A DNA stretch of 8,944 nucleotides from NCBI GenBank assembly GCA_027624995.1, contig JAQBTI010000085.1:1-8944 (forward strand). The letters are read 5' to 3'. The stretch is from Chloroflexota bacterium. Lineage in GTDB: Bacteria; Chloroflexota; Dehalococcoidia; Lucifugimonadales; CATQGZ01. Shown one piece after another: positions 5,867 through 8,944 of this stretch (position 1 is its first letter; each line of letters starts with the position of its first letter). Below the pieces are notes generated by a model. The model worked only from the letters and a program-made list of their open reading frames with translations, was not told where the DNA came from and did no database searches. A program made the translations under genes and the position numbers.

Positions 5867-7021
5867 TCAGCCCACTCGGTCCTCGCCTGCGGCTCTGGCG
5901 CCCTCACTCAATGCCTCTTTGAAGGCCTCCAAGAGCTCGACGGTTGATCGGCTGAGTATGGTCGGATTAACCGTGAGTGTTATCCATGACGATTCGTGAT
6001 CGTCAGCATAGACGAAGACCGATTGCCGGCGGAGTGCGGCGACGAACGTTTCGGCGTCGACCTCCGGCCCCAACATGACGGGGAAGATGTTCGAGCCGTG
6101 CCTGAACCGCTCTACGTTGATGCCTTCCAAGGCCTCTAGCCCTGCCAACAGCTCCGTTGCCCGCCCCATGGCCGCGGCAAACCTTGCCTCGAAGTCCTCT
6201 GACCCCTTCGATGCCAGGGCCGCCGCGAGATAGGCCGAGGAGAGGCCCCCGCCGAACATTCTTCGCTCGTGATACAGGTCCTTCGTAAACTCCGCAGTGC
6301 CCGCCAGCACCGCACCGAATGGCGCTCCAAAGTACTTGTAGAGGGAAACGTAGACCGTATCAAAGAGAGCGGCATACTCCTTCGGCGAGACCCCCGTGGC
6401 GGCCGACATCATGTAGAGCCTCGCACCGTCGAGGTGGCTACCGAACCCTCGGTCCCGGCAAAAGTCAGTAATCTGACGCATCTGGTCAAATGGGACCACC
6501 TGCCCATACTGGCGTCGCACGGGACTTTCTACCATCACGGCTCCGATGGGAGTGGCGACCCTCGCATCGCCCGACCGCTCGACAGCCTCCTTGAGCTCCT
6601 CGAGGGTGAACGACGGTCTGCCCGGAGCCAGTGGGACTAGGGAAATACCGCTGAGCCGCGTGACGCAGTCACCCGAGTCGTTGTAAAGGTGACTCTGCTC
6701 CTGGACGATGGCCTTCTGTCTGATCCCGCACAACTGCCTGATAGCAAGGTGATTGGCCAGCGTGCCGGTAGGCATGAAGACGGCGGATTCCTTCTCCAGC
6801 ATCTCCGCGAATCTAGCCTCCAGCTTCTCCACCGCGCCGCCCCTGCTATAGGTATCTGCTTCGATGGCGGGGCCTTCCAGCTCTGCCAGCCGACGCAGGG
6901 TAGATTCGGGGGTCCTCGGATCGCCGTCCCCTCGGAATACCACCGACCCCTCGGCCTCCCAGAGATGACCGTCGCCCGACGGCGTCTCGACCGTCACGGT
7001 GTCGCCAAGAGATGGGATCAT
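5867..7021 (-). CDS. threonine-aldolase-like PLP enzyme (beta-eliminating lyase family)
   Basis: A 384-residue fold-type I pyridoxal-phosphate enzyme of the low-specificity threonine aldolase / beta-eliminating lyase group. Such enzymes typically split a beta-hydroxy amino acid into glycine and an aldehyde. Visible features are ADTYSRGGAVEKLE (55-68, equivalent to the usual Gly-Glu-Asp-Pro region), phosphate-binding PTGTLANHLAI (84-94), cofactor-stacking H111 in QSHLYND, D198 in HLDGARL (binds the pyridine nitrogen), K229 in SLYKYFGAPFG (Schiff-base lysine) and RRMFGGGLS (253-261). The lysine context differs from the common SKGLxAPxG, and the N-terminus (about residues 10-50) is not the short DLRSDT start of classical members, so the substrate may differ from threonine. 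ATG 7021 is supported by GGGAGG 9 bases upstream. It lies 33 bp downstream of the SDR gene and is probably in the same transcript; the SDR could act on the aldehyde or hydroxy-amino acid. Confidence 0.85.
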   Translation of the reverse strand: MIPSLGDTVTVETPSGDGHLWEAEGSVVFRGDGDPRTPESTLRRLAELEGPAIEADTYSRGGAVEKLEARFAEMLEKESAVFMPTGTLANHLAIRQLCGIRQKAIVQEQSHLYNDSGDCVTRLSGISLVPLAPGRPSFTLEELKEAVERSGDARVATPIGAVMVESPVRRQYGQVVPFDQMRQITDFCRDRGFGSHLDGARLYMMSAATGVSPKEYAALFDTVYVSLYKYFGAPFGAVLAGTAEFTKDLYHERRMFGGGLSSAYLAAALASKGSEDFEARFAAAMGRATELLAGLEALEGINVERFRHGSNIFPVMLGPEVDAETFVAALRRQSVFVYADDHESSWITLTVNPTILSRSTVELLEAFKEALSEGARAAGEDRVG

Positions 7022-7030
7022 TCCACGAAT

Positions 7031-7036
7031 CCTCCC
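7031..7036 (-). promoter_or_regulatory. strong ribosome binding site of the PLP enzyme
   Basis: GGGAGG on the minus strand, 9 bases before ATG 7021, in the 33-bp gap after the SDR stop. It supports co-transcription with independent translation start. Confidence 0.6.
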
Positions 7037-7054
7037 GTCGACCGACTCGCCCGG

Positions 7055-7813
7055 CTAACCTCGACCGACGTACGGCATCTTCGTAGCCATGATCGTCATG
7101 AACAGCACATTCGTATCCAGTGGAAGGTTCGCCATGTACAGCACCGACTCGGCGACGTGCTTCACGTCGAACGTTGGCTCGACCTCGACCTCTCCGTCGG
7201 CCTGAAGCGAGCCCGTCTTCATCCTCGCCGTCATGTCCGTGGCCGCGTTGCCAATATCGATCTGGCCGCAAGCGATGTTGTGCTTGCGGCCGTCCAGCGA
7301 GGTTGCCTTGGTGAGGCCCGCCACGGCGTGCTTGGTGGCCGCATACGGGGCAGAGTTGGGACGAGGCGTATGGGCCGAAACGGAGCCGTTGTTAATGATC
7401 CGCCCGCCCATGGGCGTCTGACTCTTCATCATCTTGATCGCCTGCTGGGTGCACAGGAATGTGCCTGTCAGATTGACGTCCAGTACCATTTGCCATTGCT
7501 CGTAGGTCAGGTCCTCCATCGGCACGCCCGGCGCGCCCGTTCCCGCATTGTTAAATAGGACATCGAGCCGTCCGAATGCCTCCTTGGTCTTCGCGAAGAG
7601 GGCCTGGACAGCCTCGGGGTCCCCGACATCTGTCTGGACCGCCAGGGCCCGCGAGCCCAGCTCTCCGGCCTCATTGACCGTCGACTCAAGGGCCTCCAAT
7701 CGGCGTCCGGCAACGGAAACCGAATAGCCGTCTCGTAGGAGGGCCAGCGCTGAGTACTTGCCTATTCCCGATCCACCGCCTGTAACGACGGCAACCCTTC
7801 CATTAGAACTCAT
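7055..7813 (-). CDS. SDR family NAD(P)-dependent oxidoreductase
   Basis: A classical short-chain dehydrogenase/reductase, 252 residues from ATG 7813, within the usual ~250. It should interconvert an alcohol and a ketone or aldehyde with NAD(H) or NADP(H) in the cytoplasm. Numbered from that start: Rossmann motif TGGGSGIG (11-18), AGRR after beta-2 (35-38), NNAG (88-91), catalytic Asn114 in DVNLTG, Ser144, Tyr157 and Lys161 (YAATK), then GQIDIGNAAT in place of the common PG motif, and a C-terminal MTIMATKMPYVGRG tail that I recall from an uncharacterised SDR subgroup. An Arg pair after beta-2 is compatible with NADP but does not settle it. ATG 7813 is preferred over the in-frame ATG 7831, because AGGAG falls 8 bases before 7813 and inside the longer reading frame. 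It is the first gene of the minus-strand block and divergent from the Gfo/Idh/MocA gene. Confidence 0.92.
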   Translation of the reverse strand: MSSNGRVAVVTGGGSGIGKYSALALLRDGYSVSVAGRRLEALESTVNEAGELGSRALAVQTDVGDPEAVQALFAKTKEAFGRLDVLFNNAGTGAPGVPMEDLTYEQWQMVLDVNLTGTFLCTQQAIKMMKSQTPMGGRIINNGSVSAHTPRPNSAPYAATKHAVAGLTKATSLDGRKHNIACGQIDIGNAATDMTARMKTGSLQADGEVEVEPTFDVKHVAESVLYMANLPLDTNVLFMTIMATKMPYVGRG

Positions 7814-7821
7814 ACAAATAT

Positions 7822-7826
7822 CTCCT
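7822..7826 (-). promoter_or_regulatory. ribosome binding site that sets the SDR start
   Basis: AGGAG on the minus strand, 8 bases before ATG 7813. The upstream ATG 7831 would place this element inside the coding region and has no clear site of its own. Confidence 0.65.
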
Positions 7827-7940
7827 GGCATTTATCTTGGCCGCATTCTCTCACATATCACTGGATGGTTTCGGACCGGCTGGTACTTGCATTCAGACCA
7901 ATTCCGGGTAAACTTTGCTCGTCGGACCAGCACTCTACGC
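7827..7940. promoter_or_regulatory. divergent promoter region with a direct repeat
   Basis: The 138-bp gap between two divergent genes should hold promoters for both. For the plus strand a weak pair is TTGCAT (7887-7892), 16 bp, TAAACT (7909-7914), about 38 bp before ATG 7952. For the minus strand only a GATAAA-like -10 near 7840 can be pointed to. TCGGACCGGC (7871-7880) and TCGGACCAGC (7922-7931) match at 9 of 10 bases, 51 bp apart, and flank the plus-strand candidate promoter. Confidence 0.35.
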
Positions 7941-7951
7941 AGGAGAGGTAC

Positions 7952-8944
7952 ATGACCGACCGCGTGCGCATCGCCCATATAGGCGTGACCTATCCGCACG
8001 GTGAAGGCTACATCGAGAGCCTCCTCCTTACGCCCGGCGTCGAGCTGGTCGCGCTCTACGACCCCAATCCACGCGCGGCCAAGGACCACGTCCCTGCCGA
8101 GCTCCAGTATCTCGAAATCCACGACGATTTTGCCCGCTTGCTCGAAAAGGAGCAACCCGAAGCCGTTCTCATCACGCAGCCCAACGACACCACTTCACGG
8201 TTCATGGCTCAGGCTGCGGAGGCCGGAGCCCACGTCTTCGCCGAGAAGCCGTGCGCCCGCACAGCGTCCGAACTGGTCCCCGCGGTACACGCCATCCAAA
8301 AGGCTGGCGTGCAATTCGCTACCGGATACACCCGGCACGTCTCACCGGCAGGGATTGCGATCAAAGATATCGTGGACAAGGGGATCCTCGGCCGTCTCGT
8401 ATCGGTCGAAGCCAGCTGGGTCACGACCAGCGTACAAACGCGTGGTCCTGACCACCCTATGTTCAGCGCCGAGCGCAACGGCGGGGGCATCCTGCACTGG
8501 CTTGGCTGCCACTGGCTCGACTACATGCGCTGGTCGACCTCCGCCGAGGTAACCGACGTCTCCGCTATTCTCGACACGCTCAGCGGCGAGCCTATCGACG
8601 TCGAGGATACCGCCGCCCTGTCACTCCAATACGACAACGGGATGATCGGCAGCCTGCACTGCTCCTATGTCACCGACAGGATGCCCCACCAGTTATTCTT
8701 CGGCCTACGTGGGACGGACGGATGGCTACGATGGGACTACATGGCCGGCGAGGTCGAGGTACGAAGCGCGCGGGCCGACTGGGCAGCCGGGGTTACGCAG
8801 GTCCTTCGGTTCGAGACCGATCACGTCGGCGGCTACGAGATGGGCGACGGCGTCGCGTCTCTCCGTCGTTTCGTCGCCTCCATCAGGGAAGGAAGGCCCC
8901 CCGCCGTGTCCCTCCGGGACGCACTGCGAGTCTTGGAAGTGATC
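7952..8944 (+). CDS. Gfo/Idh/MocA family oxidoreductase, 3' end outside window
   Basis: ATG 7952 follows AGGAG (7941-7945) by 6 bases, and the frame stays open for 331 codons to the window edge. Family members are typically 330-400 residues, so little may be missing. The N-terminal Rossmann domain is followed by AEKP (E98-K99-P100), the family's signature with the catalytic/cofactor-contacting Lys, and by GGGILHWLGCHWLDYM (177-192), whose H187 and D190 sit in the substrate-site helix. A C-terminal beta-sheet domain follows. Such enzymes oxidise or reduce sugars, inositols, or other hydroxy compounds with NAD(P). The glycine-rich cofactor loop reads HIGVTYPHGEGYI instead of GxGxxG. It is transcribed away from the SDR and may share regulation with it. 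The substrate is unknown. Confidence 0.9.
   Translation, partial: MTDRVRIAHIGVTYPHGEGYIESLLLTPGVELVALYDPNPRAAKDHVPAELQYLEIHDDFARLLEKEQPEAVLITQPNDTTSRFMAQAAEAGAHVFAEKPCARTASELVPAVHAIQKAGVQFATGYTRHVSPAGIAIKDIVDKGILGRLVSVEASWVTTSVQTRGPDHPMFSAERNGGGILHWLGCHWLDYMRWSTSAEVTDVSAILDTLSGEPIDVEDTAALSLQYDNGMIGSLHCSYVTDRMPHQLFFGLRGTDGWLRWDYMAGEVEVRSARADWAAGVTQVLRFETDHVGGYEMGDGVASLRRFVASIREGRPPAVSLRDALRVLEVI

Noticed and set aside
6689..7558. 289-codon plus-strand open frame
   Set aside because: It spans the opposite strand of both the PLP enzyme and the SDR, and its Arg/His/Leu-rich translation matches no recognisable family.
8001..8552. 183-codon plus-strand frame inside the dehydrogenase
   Set aside because: It overlaps the Gfo/Idh/MocA frame, which carries the EKP and GCHWLD motifs. 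The alternative frame is Ser/Pro/Arg-rich noise.
1..8944. CRISPR array, insertion sequence, defence or phage system
   Set aside because: I found no regularly spaced repeats, transposase-like protein or terminal inverted repeats, and every long reading frame with a plausible protein is a metabolic or small uncharacterised gene.

Overview
The window comes from a moderately GC-rich free-living bacterium. Its gene content is oxidoreductases, amidohydrolases and peptidases in a mostly one-directional block, plus a small uncharacterised protein. That combination reminds me of Chloroflexota such as the SAR202/Dehalococcoidia lineages, but this is a guess from memory: there is no rRNA or other phylogenetic marker here.

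Layout. The left edge (1-375, +) holds the end of a small uncharacterised protein. It is followed by a good intrinsic terminator (396-420) in the short convergent gap with a ferredoxin-like gene. From there to 7813 six genes lie on the minus strand. In transcription order (right to left) they are an SDR oxidoreductase (7813-7055), a threonine-aldolase-like PLP enzyme (7021-5867), an N-acyl-D-amino-acid deacylase-type amidohydrolase (5638-4031), an M20 metallopeptidase/deacylase (3749-2394), a PabB-type chorismate-utilising enzyme (2283-826) and the ferredoxin-like protein (707-420). A Gfo/Idh/MocA dehydrogenase starts at 7952 on the plus strand, divergent from the SDR, and runs off the right edge.

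How the genes may work together. Only the SDR and the PLP enzyme are close enough (33 bp apart, with a Shine-Dalgarno in the gap) to be confidently co-transcribed. The other gaps are 100-281 bp. The amidohydrolase has its own TTGACA-type promoter with a perfect 12-bp inverted repeat in the -35/-10 spacer, which suggests repressor control. Functionally, a D-type N-acyl-amino-acid deacylase, an M20 deacylase/peptidase, a PLP aldolase/lyase and two NAD(P)-type dehydrogenases would suit scavenging of N-acylated or peptidic amino acids, with further breakdown of a hydroxy-amino acid or its aldehyde/keto product. This is inference from family membership. The pabB-like gene (folate precursor) and the ferredoxin do not clearly belong to that scheme.

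I see no CRISPR array, insertion sequence, tRNA, rRNA, phage gene or defence system. The least explained parts are the ferredoxin's cysteine spacing, the operator-like palindrome at 5705-5716, and a pair of tiny coupled reading frames with good ribosome binding sites at 3942-4027. Several minus-strand genes appear to start at TTG.
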